Positions 9,780 through 19,030 of a stretch of DNA of 24,784 nt are shown piece after piece. The stretch spans positions 690,125 through 714,908 of the forward strand of contig BFEA01000348.1 in NCBI GenBank assembly GCA_003427395.1, in the 5' to 3' direction. Origin of the DNA: Chara braunii. Taxonomy: Eukaryota > Streptophyta > Charophyceae > Charales > Characeae. The position numbers were made by a program, and so were the translations under genes. The notes below the pieces were generated by a model. The model ran no database searches, was not told the origin of the DNA, and worked only from the letters and a program-made list of their open reading frames with translations. Position 1 is the first letter of the stretch; each line of letters begins with the position of its first letter.

Positions 9780-10060
9780 TCATCGAAATTTGCGTGTCTT
9801 TTCCAACCATTCGGGCGTGGCCTCGAGGAATTGAGCCTCCATCTGCATTTTATCGGTTCGACTCAAGGGACATAACCAGGCTTTATTTGCGTTCCTATAT
9901 TGGATACATGAGTCATGGGCCCGAGAGACACACCGTTCACAGTCTACCCACTCGACATACCCTTCCCCATTAGGACGCATAGGACCGAATAGACTCGCGA
10001 TATTGCTTTGCAAAAGTAACAGAATTTGTCAGGCAAGGAAAGAAGAGACAAAGATGAGAG
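9780..10060 (-). pseudogene. PHD-finger-like zinc module between RNase H and integrase
   Basis: On the minus strand one frame reads DKFCYFCK near 10045-10022, giving a C-x2-C pair. After a shift of frame near 10020 it continues GYVEWVDCERCVSRAHDSC and then WLCPLS. The spacing C-x2-C, C-x2-C-x4-H-x2-C, W-x-C-P matches the C4HC3 PHD finger, with the last Cys apparently changed to Ser. PHD fingers bind histone H3 tails, so this could steer integration to chromatin in the way chromodomains do in chromoviruses. It is followed by the integrase zinc region about 100 codons later. Degraded by a frameshift, so the assignment rests on the Cys/His spacing. Confidence 0.6.
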
Positions 10061-10239
10061 GGGAGAAATGGGGCCTTTAGAGTTACCTCCTCCACCCATC
10101 GCCATCGTGTCCATATGTCACTTTCTGGAGGTTCGGGGGAAAACGGTCACTCCGCCATACGGGGGTCCCTTGGATGGTTCCGGCTCTTTCCACAGAGTGA
10201 TCTCTTCACCTTTGGCCACCTTGCTTGGTCGATGCAGTC

Positions 10240-10760
10240 GTGTCAACTCGTCTGTATTCCCGTGCTTTTCCGTCTTCCGATGAATGATGTCGAAGTCGTA
10301 TTCCTGTAACCGGACAGCCCACCACCCTATCATGCCCGTATAATTAGTGAGCCTCTTGAGAGCCAGCAGGGGCTCATGTCCCGTGATAAGGAGGAACTTC
10401 TGCCCGTATAGATACGGATCGAGGTGTTGAATTCCTCAAACAACCGCATAGCACTCGCCTTGAGGGGCCGAGTCGTTCCTTCTTTCGTGAGGTACAGTTC
10501 GCGAGGCGTATTCGATGACGTGTTCGCGACCGTCCTTCCCCTTCTAGGCCAAAATAGTGGAGATTGCCTCAGGTTGCCAGTCTGTAATGAGGATGAATTG
10601 CTTACCAGGATCGGGCCGAATCAAAATAGGCACGGAGGTGAGGGCCTCATTCACAGTGACAAACGTCTGTTCGCATTTCGCGTCCCACTTCAGTGGTTGG
10701 TCTTTCTGTAGGAGGTTTGTCAGATGTGGAGCAATCGCTACGAACCCCTTGATAAACCTC
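10240..10760 (-). pseudogene. RNase H domain
   Basis: Directly after RT the minus strand reads IRPDPGKQFILITDWQ (the Asp-containing first strand), EYASRTVPHERR, ECYAVV, LITGHEPLL and WWAVRLQEYDFDIIHR, then DELTRL. This is the Ty3/gypsy RNase H order, and the final WxxxLQEYDFxIxH segment is diagnostic. Stops interrupt it at 10760-10762 (YY*RF), 10544-10546 (LA*KG) and 10436-10438 (VV*GI). The first and third catalytic positions fit Asp and the ECYAVV Glu; the HEPLL position is where the family has Asp-His. Not functional here. Confidence 0.85.
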
Positions 10761-10774
10761 TAGTAGTACGAGGC

Positions 10775-11695
10775 CTACCCCGGAAAGGCTTGAACCTGCG
10801 TCAGCGACGTAGGCGATGGAGCTTCTTGAACCGCCTCGACTTTTCTCGAATCTGGCCTTAAGCCTCCTCGGGTCACCACGTACTCTAGGAATGATATCTC
10901 TGAAAGGAAGAACTCACTATTTTCCAGAGTGATATTGAACCTCGCATCTCGCAACGCCCCCAACGTCCATTCGATGTGTTGAGTGTGTCTATGAAATGAA
11001 TTTGAATACACCAATATATCGTCCATGTACACAATGACGGAAAAGATGATCATTCCCTGGGTCAGTCTGGTCTTCTTGACGAAGTTATGAAATGTGACGT
11101 TCATCGCTCTCTGAAAAGTAGCCGGTGCATTGCATATTCCCATAGGGCGACGAACCCACTGCCACGTGCCTTCGAACAATACGAACGCCATTTTTGGCCG
11201 ATCCTCCTTCTTGACTAGGATATGATGAAACTCGTGGCGAATATAAAACTTACTTAAATAATTAACACACCCAATCACATCCAATAAATCATCAATCCGG
11301 GGAAGGGGTTACACATATTTAATCATGATGTCATTCAACTTTCTATTATCGATGCATATGCAGATCGACCCGTTTTTCTTTGGAACTAGAACTATGGGGA
11401 ATGACCATGGTCCGGTAGCTGGCTCAATTCAACCGTTAGCTTCGAATTCCCTGATTCGTTTCAGCGCTGTCTTTCGTTCAGCGAGGGAGTATCGATATGG
11501 CTTGCAGTGGATTGGTGGGTGCGTTCCGGTTTGGATTTCGTGTTGAATAACTAACGACAGTCCAATATTGGTGTCCTTGACGCTAATCGCCCCTTGATAT
11601 TCGATTAGGATATCTGCAATTAGTCGATGAGTTTCGTCGGGCACGTACTGGGGCAAATATAGCTCATAAAGTTGTCCGTGTATGCTAACCGTCAC
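10775..11695 (-). pseudogene. reverse transcriptase
   Basis: The domain runs from HEIQTGTHPPIH (entry to RT), through FPIVLVPKKNGS, RPMGICNAPATFQRAMN and YMDDILVYS (catalytic YxDD), to FFLSEISFLEYVV and the connection to RNase H. All core RT motifs are visible on one frame except for a TGA at about 11429 where a Trp is usual (ANG*IEPA), a TAA near 11310 (KYV*PLP) and a stop at 10775-10777. Length and order are normal for Ty3/gypsy. The catalytic motif is intact, but the stops make this a pseudogene. Confidence 0.93.
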
Positions 11696-12241
11696 TTGTT
11701 TCGTGCCCGCTTTGCTACCGTTCTCTGGTGGAGGAGCTGAAATAAACGAGTTGTCCGATCGTCAGGGGAACACCATGGCGACCATTTGGGCGTCGACTTC
11801 CCGGATGACCACGTGTTCTTCTGGTGTTACATCGGCATTGATGTCCTGCAAGCTTGTCTTTCGTTCAGTGAGGGAGTATCGATATGGCTTGCTGTGGATT
11901 GGTGGGTGCGTTCCGGTTTGGATTTCGTGCTGAATAACTAACGATAGTCCAATATCGGTGTCCTTGACACTAATCGCCCCTTGATATTCGGTTAGGATAT
12001 CTGCAATTAATCGACGAGTTTTGTCGGGCACGTACTGGGGCAAATATAACTCATAAAGTTGTCCGTGTATGCTAACCGTCACTTGTTTCGTGCCCGCTTT
12101 GCTACCGTTCTCTGGTGGAGGAGCTGAAATAAACGAGTTGTCCGATCGCCAGGAGAACACCGTGGCGACCATTTGGGCGTCTACTTCCCGGATGGCCACG
12201 TGTTCTTTTGGTGTTACATCATCATTGATATCCTGCAAGCT
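11468..12241 (-). repeat. 387-bp tandem duplication of the PR-RT linker/RT N-terminus
   Basis: Copy A is 11468-11854 and copy B 11855-12241. The offset is constant at 387 bp (129 codons), so the duplication is in frame. I count roughly 20 differences, about 95% identity. Each unit encodes the linker with QVTVSIHGQLYELYLPQY, the RT entry HEIQTGTHPPIH and the PYRYSL.ERKT segment, then QDIN..VTP.EH. Only copy A continues into the rest of RT. Copy A has a TGA near 11761 where copy B keeps TGG. Confidence 0.92.
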
Positions 12242-12720
12242 TACTGGTTTCTCAACGATCTTGATCCCCAGTTTGTAAGGGTTGTCGCGCCCAGGGGGTT
12301 CCAGAGCTCCGTCTTCGGCGCCCTATCGCAGCAATCGGACCTCTTTCCCTGTGGAAAGCAGGGAGCGAGGTAATTTCGTAATGTCGGAGAATGTTTTTTT
12401 GTCACTGTATCTTAAGAGAAGTGGGGGTGGCTTCGTATAGGGTCCGCGGGGTTTCCAAAGAATCAGCCATTCGGGATACTTGTACGAGCAGTTCCCCTAA
12501 GATTAGAGTTTGTGTCTGTTGGAGGTTCCTTTCCGTAAGGACGAATGTTTTCATTGTTTTCTGTCGAACTGGGTAGCTAATCACTTGATGAGCCATGTTC
12601 CAGATTTCTGGGTCCGCTTCGTCCTCGCTGTCAAAAAAGTTATTTGATAGCTCTGGTTCCTTTCCCCTTTGGTTTGTTTCCTCGAGGGGTCCCCTCCATG
12701 TGATCACATGGAGTGGTTCT
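12242..12720 (-). pseudogene. pol segment between protease and RT, no catalytic motif
   Basis: The minus-strand frame 12707-12402 (101 codons) carries an acidic patch (DSEDEADPEIWNMA) followed by MKTFVLTERNLQQTQTL. It lies between the second protease motif and the duplicated linker, in the expected direction. I do not recognise a domain; it is probably spacer sequence of the polyprotein. Confidence 0.5.
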
Positions 12721-12769
12721 CCATTCCCGAGGAGAGTTTTTCGGGTCGTGGGGAGTGTAGCTTAGAGAG

Positions 12770-13190
12770 TTAGATGCATCGGGATGACGTACGGTTTCCC
12801 GCTCGTATTCCGAAGGATGATTGACCATCTTTCGAAATCGAGGTTGGCTCTTACTGCGGTAAGGGTCGGTAATCCCAAAAGAACATCGTATGTATTTCAA
12901 GTTACATCTAATACCACAACATCTCCCAACGCGTGAACTTTTCGTAATCGAAATGCAACATTCGTCATCCTTCCTACCACCGTGATCTTTTCCTCATCAG
13001 CGGAGACAAGGTGATCTCCTTCTTCTAACGGGATCAGATCATTTCTTCTTCCTACTCGTTCCACAACCCTCAAGGAAATGGCTAGGACCGCGGCCCCTGA
13101 GTCGATGATAGCATTGTACGGATTTCCCCAGACTTTTATGTCACATTTCGTGGATTTTCACGGAATGGCCTTAATGCGCAGGAAATGATC
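12770..13190 (-). pseudogene. retroviral-type aspartic protease
   Basis: The minus strand reads NPYNAIIDSGAAVLAIS near 13125-13070, with the catalytic D-S-G triad. About 60 codons later it reads DVLLGLPTLTAV near 12890-12855, the usual second Ty3/gypsy protease motif (LG.P.L). In between is a plausible body including RVVERVGRRNDL. Stops (for example before NTYD near 12900) and frame shifts interrupt it. The enzyme cuts the Gag-Pol polyprotein as a dimer. Confidence 0.8.
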
Positions 13191-13346
13191 ATCTTTTCGG
13201 ATGAGTCCTAACCATACCGGGTCCGAGGTGCTGGGGATACCGGGTTTGTCTTCGCAGGCGGGGGCTTTTCCTTTGATGGCTGCTTGCTTAGCAAGGGCAA
13301 ACCGTTTCTGGTTTGCCTTGCAATATTACAGCATTTGGTCATTCGC

Positions 13347-13796
13347 CTATTCCGATATGGACAGTACGTGTCCAATAGGCAAGGGGATTCGATGATCAAG
13401 GGCTCGAACGATATTCAGGACATCAATTTCTCCCGTAACGAAGGCAGGGTCACCCGATTCCATTTCTCCGGGGGACAGTCTCCATTCCGCTATTTCCCGT
13501 TGCTCGTTCGCTGGGCGGATGGTTCCGATCATTCCGAACCCTGGGTAGCCCAGCGAGATGTATTGGTCAAGTAGGATAAGTTCCGCAACTTCCTCAATGG
13601 TGACAATCGCACTCCCCCCTCCTTCTGTCTCCTCAATCATCATACCTGCTCTTCTTGGTCCGTTGGCTACTGGCGCTGCTGCCACAGAGGCAGTTCCTAC
13701 CCGGACTTGGGCTGGTTGGTTAGGGCAGTCTCGGGTTAGGTGGTCGGGCTGGTGACACGTGTAACAAATGCCTAGATTAGCCGCCGCAGCGCCCAC
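13347..13796 (-). pseudogene. gag nucleocapsid region with CCHC zinc knuckle
   Basis: The frame begins close to CYTCHQPDHLTRDC, a perfect C-x2-C-x4-H-x4-C knuckle that binds RNA in Gag. It is followed by an Ala/Val-rich linker and an acidic region with IVTIEEVAELILLDQY. It lies between the gag body upstream and the protease downstream, as expected. The 149-codon frame ends at 13347, and coding resemblance continues in another frame to about 13208 (Lys/Pro-rich, KPPPAKTNPVSPAP). Confidence 0.8.
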
Positions 13797-13835
13797 AACC
13801 TAAGCGGGAGCTGCTGCTTATGTTATGGGCGCAGC

Positions 13836-14144
13836 TCAAACGGCAATAGGGCGCATCGATCGCATCAGGGATTCTATTCGGGCATTATGCTCACGCTGTT
13901 TTTTCTTGCTTTCTTGTATCAAGCTAACCAGGGTTCGAGTAAGCTTCAGTATGGCATTCGACTCACTAGGTTTTGCGGGGGGATCTGGGGAAGGCTCGGG
14001 CGGGGGAGGCATAGGTGTGAAGATCATAGGAAGTCCCGTGGTTGTGTCTGGTATCAATCTTAGGTAAGTAACGGGGCTGGAGACGAACGCCATGTTTTTA
14101 AATTTGTTTTGGAGCGCAGCTAATTCGGCCTTCGCTCTGGCCAA
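13836..14144 (-). pseudogene. gag C-terminal linker
   Basis: One hundred and two codons with a helical, charged start (ARAKAELAALQNKFKN), a Pro-rich middle (PPPPEPSPDPPAKPSE) and a second Lys/Glu-rich helix (LIQESKKKQREHNARIESL). This is typical of the linker between capsid and nucleocapsid in plant gypsy Gag. It ends at a stop just before the knuckle-bearing frame. Confidence 0.6.
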
Positions 14145-14203
14145 TTCCGAAGAGTCTCCTTGGCGTGGTCTTCCCCTTCTAAGAAGCTAGCGGCAAACTT
14201 TTT

Positions 14204-14640
14204 CTACATTTTTTCCGCAGCACCCATGATCTGTTGCATGGTGTGATTGATGGGGGAAAACTTCATTCACAGCTTCACCCTCATCATTCGACTTCGAAGC
14301 CCATCGATGAACAAATCCCTCCCGACATTTTCGCCCCGTTTGGACTTAACAAACAACCTATAGAACCTACTGTGCTATTCAGCGACGGACTCGAGGGGAT
14401 TCTGGACTCGATCTTTAATCATGAAGAAGGCCTGCTCAGGGTGGATGTAGTCAAATTGGTTTAAGAAGTCCCTTTCGAAGGTCGGGAGATCTACTCAAAC
14501 GTAAGTAGTAAACCAATGATGTGTATCCCCTCCCAACCGGGCAGGGATGTTGATCTTGGCCTCAATTGTCATATTGTTGTGCACGCAACATGGCTAGACA
14601 TGCTCCGGCCAGGTGACATGCTGGATCAAAGAGGTATAGA
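14204..14640 (-). pseudogene. gag capsid region with several in-frame stops
   Basis: A single minus-strand frame reads HNNMTIEAKINIPARLGG, then WFTTYV*VDLPTFERDF, FFMIKDRVQNPLESVAE*H and RDLFIDGLRSRMMRVKL*MKF. The pattern matches the retrotransposon Gag domain, where a Trp/Phe-rich helix precedes F....F and a Q....SV.EY..RF segment. Stops fall at four sites in this frame, so it is a pseudogene. The coding resemblance fades beyond about 14640, towards the PBS. Confidence 0.7.
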
Positions 14641-14858
14641 TCAGGCGGGGTCGCTGGTGCACGTGCTCGAGGGGCTGGGGGCCCGCCAACATTTGGTGTC
14701 GGGTTGGCATTCATATTGGCGGCCTTCCGACCTGCCGATCTACTCGGGGTTATTATAGGGTTACGACATGGCGCGTTCCTCTGCCTGGGGCGCCCTCTGT
14801 TCGCCAGATCATCCGTTATACCCTACCTGATGGCAATCTATGGGCCTGCCACGTGCCA

Positions 14859-14870
14859 GCTTCGATATCA
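14859..14870 (-). other. candidate primer-binding site next to the 5' LTR
   Basis: Read on the minus strand, the 12 bases adjoining the LTR are TGATATCGAAGC. The common plant PBS for initiator tRNA-Met is TGGTATCAGAGC, so nine of twelve positions agree and it directly abuts the LTR limit at 14871. Position is convincing; the mismatches reflect decay or a different primer tRNA. Confidence 0.45.
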
Positions 14871-16118
14871 ACCTCACGCCCGACACGACCTCCTGAAGGA
14901 GTGTGAGTGGGCCTAGAAATGCAAAAAGGGGTGTGCCAAGGATTCTTGGAAAGTGGGGGTGGAGTCCCAGATCGGGGCTGGGATCTCCTGTGGCAAGTTT
15001 CTGGGAAGCGAATGCAAGAGGATAGGTGCAGATCGGGGTCCGGTTTTATGCTTAGGGAAGCGGGGCTACCGCCTCCATTGGTTCCATCGTCTAGGTCGGA
15101 CTCATATCTGGTGGACCGTCGGGACACTATGGCTATCTCGCTGGTTGATCACCTACCGACGTCAAACGTCGCAGGTCTCGAAGTCGGACGCTGCCGGTCT
15201 CAGCCGAAGGCTATGTGCTTGCCGTTCCTCCTCCAAGCGAGGATACAGCCGAATGAAGCTGGAGGCTCGGTACTCGTTATTCTGTTGGCACTTCGGGTAC
15301 GGGGGTTGGGGCCAGTAGGGGGCGATTGCAAGCCAGGGGACGACGATTAAGGAGTGGTAGGGCACGATGCGGTGATAGGGGGGAAACTCGGTCCCTAAGA
15401 TAATGATCCCAAGCTCCACGACGACGTGACACGTGTATCGGCTCGAGTAGCTGAGGAGATGGGGGATACGTCCCAAAGCCTGGTCGAGGTCCCACTCGCA
15501 AATACGTTCGTTTCCGGTTAAGTAAGGGAAGTTCGGGGGTTCCGCCTACGGTCGTGCGGAAGAGCAGGAGCATTCCCAATATCCCTGGAATTCCCGATTT
15601 CTCAAACACTCACGATCAGTGACACGAAAAGAGATTTCGAAATTCATGCTACAGGATGGACAGACATTCAGACATTCGGGAAAATGGGTTGAGTCCAGGT
15701 TTCGCAGACACCCGTGTAGGCAGCGATCGTTTTGGTCGGGCCTACACGTGTGTGCACGGGACGTGTGCTTCGATCAGAGGGTCAGCAGCTCGAGGGATGG
15801 ATCGTCCTATAGTGAGACAATCATCTAATCATCTAGCATGCGCAACTGATTCAAACACAGACAAAATTTCACCCAACATTCATACCTCTAGCTGACATAC
15901 AGACATAAGGGATTAAAGATCCTTATGCATCAATTCCTCAGCCAACCATCCCAGAGATCACACAAGGCTCGATTGCCGGTAATCAATCAATCAGTTTCGC
16001 TGGTTTGAAAAGACAGAAAAGGGAAACGGAGGAAAACGGCCACATATCAATCTCTTGAGAAGAAACAAAGGAGAAATCCGAAATGCCGATAAAAAAGGAC
16101 AAGGACGGCTTGCACCGT
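14871..16118 (-). repeat. 5' LTR of the gypsy element, inner part
   Basis: Homologous to 3491-5286 minus the hAT-like insertion. The match stops precisely at CCGT (16115-16118), where the 7.4-kb insertion begins, and resumes at CCGT (23519-23522). Confidence 0.85.
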
Positions 16119-16533
16119 TGTAGGGGCTAATACCCTTAGAGGGGTATCCGCCCTGGTTTTTGCAGACGACATAAAATAGATTTGGTTTCAAAATCGAGTA
16201 TTCCGCACGGGGCGCGGCTGTGTATGAGGTTTACATTGGTTGGATGGTTGGCTAGAGTAGAGAGTGTGTGGGCGCGCGGATTTGAGGTGCGCGTGATCCT
16301 TTTTATTGTTGATGATTGAAGAATCGACGTGATCGCCGGCCGGATTTTTTTTGTTACTTTCTGATTAAGCTAGGACTAAAAAGATTATGTCTTGCGGATT
16401 GATGTGCTTGTCTGTGACCTATGCGTACGTGCGGAGAAAGACATCGACAACGAGGGGGCTTTGAAGTGTTTTCGGTAGGCCCGCGCATCACACAGTATCG
16501 GTTTATTCAGGTGTTCGTCAAAGCTAAGACCCA

Positions 16534-16598
16534 GCCTTGGGCCTAGCACTAGCGGTTACAGAGTCGGACTTTCATCAAAGAGATTCAGGAGTCAAGGC
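16534..16598 (+). other. tRNA-like fossil (possible SINE head)
   Basis: The stretch contains CACTAGCGGTTACAGAG, close to a tRNA A-box/D-arm, then GTCGGACTTTCATCAAAG, resembling an anticodon arm with loop CTTTCAT (UUC would read Glu), and GATTCAGGAGTC in the T-arm position. The outer ends GCCTTG (16534-16539) and CAAGGC (16593-16598) pair. D-stem and T-loop are not standard and the length is short, so it is not a working tRNA gene. It may be a tRNA-derived SINE promoter or coincidence. Confidence 0.25.
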
Positions 16599-16599
16599 C

Positions 16600-17550
16600 G
16601 AGCAGCGACGGCGTGGGGGTATCAGAGTAGCGCGGAGGGACCGACAGAGCTATCCTCCTCGGTTTTGCCGTCGGCGGCGTCGGAACGGTACTAGTATTTG
16701 ATTTTTCCCTCGTTCGTCATACTCTGTCGATTAAAGGTTTCTAATTATTTGACATCATATTATTATTATTGGTATGCTCCGGCGTCCCCTTTACTTGATG
16801 CAACACCAGGTTTAGTAGTCGTCACGGCAGTCGAGGACCTCGAGTATGCGCCTCTTTTGACGGGCCTGTTCAGATTTTGTGTATTCGGGAGATTGGCAGG
16901 GGTTTTGCGCCTTTGGACGCGGACCAAGGAGTTCAACGTACATGCGAGCGGGTCGACATTTAACCCATAAGATGGAGAAAAATCCGATTCGAAGGAGTCC
17001 TTCTACGAGTGCACCGACCACGAGCATACGATTTGTGGTAAAAGGTTTGGGTGTGAGCATGCCCGTCGGAGCCCGTGAGGCACTGGAACAGCCATACAGG
17101 CTTATCAAAGTCTTAAATGGGTCAATTAGGTGCCCTTTTCTGTAAGCAGCCTGGGTGGCCGCGGGATAAGGGAATTTGCGGCCTTCAACTCTTACGCAGT
17201 TTGTGGGTGGCATCGTGCGGCCAGCAAGGTATTAAGTCCTTGCTATTTCAGGCAGCCTGGGCCTTGCTTCAGCTGGAAAGGCAAAGTAGTGCGATTCGAA
17301 CCATGCATGCACACCAACGAGGGTCCGGGCTGCTGTAGCGGGGGTCGCAGCAAGCGCGGGTGAGTAGGCCGGTCGACCATTCTCCGAGTATAGGGGCGGA
17401 AGGTTGATCGAACCACCTAGTAGTTGGTTCCCTCTGAAGTTTCCCTTGAGGCAGCAGGCGCAGTGCATCCGGGTGGCGGAGCTGTCGTCATTTCGTCGGG
17501 GCTGGTCAGACTAGTCGGGGAAGTTGTTGCGCTGAGGCACCAGCAGACCA
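16600..17550. other. insertion body, no gene recognised
   Basis: Several short open frames on both strands show no domain. A PBS-like word TGGTATGCTCCGGCGTCCC sits at 16770-16788 after an AT-rich stretch; a similar word occurs at 21741. Small hairpins are frequent, for example GCCG/CGGC and GGAGG/CCTCC around 16590-16670. Confidence 0.5.
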
Positions 17551-17559
17551 AGCGGAAGG

Positions 17560-18839
17560 GGGAGATAGTCGGGGTAGAGAGGGCAAGAAAAACGGGAGTG
17601 CCGAAGTAGCGAGCGCAGAGGAGAGGGGGAACAGGTCGGACGCCCGTCAGTGTGAAGCGCAGCTGGGGAGGGAGGCAACGAGGAACAGACTAGACGAAGG
17701 GGGCGCTGCAGTGACAAGATGAATGAAACGGGGAAGCGAACCTGGACAGGGAAGGGCGCAAAGGTGCATACGAAAGTAAGGAAGGAAAGGGAAACGAAAC
17801 GGGACAGGACCCTGCGGCAGGCGTGTGCGGAGTGGAGCGCAGTCGGGGAGAGGCTAGCAGATAGCGAAGGAGGTCGTGGAAGGGGAGAGTGAATCTGGAT
17901 GGAAGTCGGGCAAGGTACATCCGCTATTGGAAGATAGCGGAGGAGTAAGTCGGGCGCAGCAAAAGAAGCATAGCTCGCTCGATTCTTACCGGAATCGAGG
18001 GAGGGAGGAGCTGATTCCGGGGCTTTAGCCCCGGGCGAGTACAATAGCGGTGTTAGTTTTGACAGTAGATTAGTAGAACAGGATATAGGAAGAAAAGTCA
18101 GTGCGTTGAGATATGGCGGAGAAGGAAGATAGCGGGAGGGAAAGACGATTAGCTTGCCGATTCTTGACGGAATCGAGCGGGGGAAGGGGCTAACTGGAGG
18201 TTTTAGCCAAGGGCGAATCCGTTGGTGCGTACAAAATGGCGAGGAAGTGAGCAGAAAGCGAGGTAAGAGTGAACAGAGATGCGTGGAGGAGAGCAAAAAG
18301 AAGGTGAATGAATCTGGGCATGAATTCTCGCCAGGTACATTCTGCAGGTAGAATGGTAGGGACGGGCTGAGCCATACGGAGGGAAAGAAGCACAGCTAGC
18401 CCGTTCCTTCATGGAATCGGGCAAGGCAAGAGCTAAAATCGGGTTTTTAAACTCGGGCAAAGTTCAACTCAAATTTAAGGTTGGTTTTAGTGGTAGATCA
18501 GGGGAGAGAGAGTTAGACAGAGAATGGGCCGCGCAGAGATGGTGATGGGGGAAGAGTGATATGGGTAGGAGAAGTCGATCTCACCTGTTTCTTGTTGAAA
18601 ACGGGCGGGGGAAGATCCGAAACGGAGGTTTCGGGCCAGGGTGACTTCAAATATGCAGTTAAATTAGGAGGAGGAGGAGTGGGGGATGAGTTAGTGGAAG
18701 GATAGAGTGTGCAGAGATGACGACCGATTGGCTATGGCGAAGGAGATTGTCGTGTCCAACCGGGCTTTGATGGAAACAGGTGGGGGAGGAAATTAGACTG
18801 GTGATTCGGGACCGGGCGAGTCTGTTAGTAAAGTTAGAT
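17560..18839 (+). repeat. purine-rich tandem repeat array with covarying hairpins
   Basis: At least five units of about 175-245 bp. Each has a first hairpin, a G/A-rich linker, a second hairpin and the tail GGGCGAGT or close to it. First hairpins: CTCGATTC/GAATCGAG (17978-17999), CGATTC/GAATCG (18158-18175), GCCCGTTCC with GGAA-t-CGGGC (18399-18422), CCTGTTTC with GAAA-a-CGGG (18584-18605). Second hairpins: CCGGGGC/GCCCCGG (18017-18034), GGCTAA/TTAGCC (18188-18208), TAAAA/TTTTA (18430-18454), CCGAAA/TTTCGG (18617-18634). A third, CCGCTAT/ATAGCGG (17921-17940) and CATTCT/AGAATG (18338-18355), follows GGTACAT. Less clear units reach back to about 17560. Minus-strand open frames here look like low-complexity artefacts. 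Confidence 0.7.
18688..18839. repeat. first copy of the artefactual 153-bp duplication
   Basis: This sequence, ending with the base shared at 18840, is repeated without any difference at 18878-19030, on the far side of the adapter. It corresponds to the fifth unit of the purine-rich array and should be counted once. Confidence 0.95.
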
Positions 18840-18877
18840 CTGTCTCTTATACACATCTAGATGTGTATAAGAGACAG
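18840..18877. other. Nextera mate-pair junction adapter (assembly artefact)
   Basis: CTGTCTCTTATACACATCT at 18840-18858 is followed directly by its reverse complement at 18859-18877. This is the 19-bp Tn5 mosaic end used in Nextera kits, arranged as the circularisation junction of mate-pair libraries. The minus-strand frame starting here begins MCIRDR, the well-known translated adapter signature. It is synthetic and must be masked. Confidence 0.98.
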
Positions 18878-19030
18878 GAGTTAGTGGAAGGATAGAGTGT
18901 GCAGAGATGACGACCGATTGGCTATGGCGAAGGAGATTGTCGTGTCCAACCGGGCTTTGATGGAAACAGGTGGGGGAGGAAATTAGACTGGTGATTCGGG
19001 ACCGGGCGAGTCTGTTAGTAAAGTTAGATC
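18878..19030. repeat. second, identical copy of the 153-bp segment
   Basis: Exact repeat of 18688-18840 at an offset of 190 bp. Zero divergence next to the adapter, in a region where natural repeats differ strongly, shows that it was created by a chimeric read. Confidence 0.95.

Noticed and set aside
17511-18296. Minus-strand 261-codon open frame
   Set aside because: Leu/Ser/Pro/Arg low complexity caused by purine-rich repeat DNA on the plus strand; it crosses repeat units and hairpins without respecting them.
18659-18856. Minus-strand open frame beginning MCIRDR
   Set aside because: Starts inside the Nextera adapter; translated adapter signature, not a gene.
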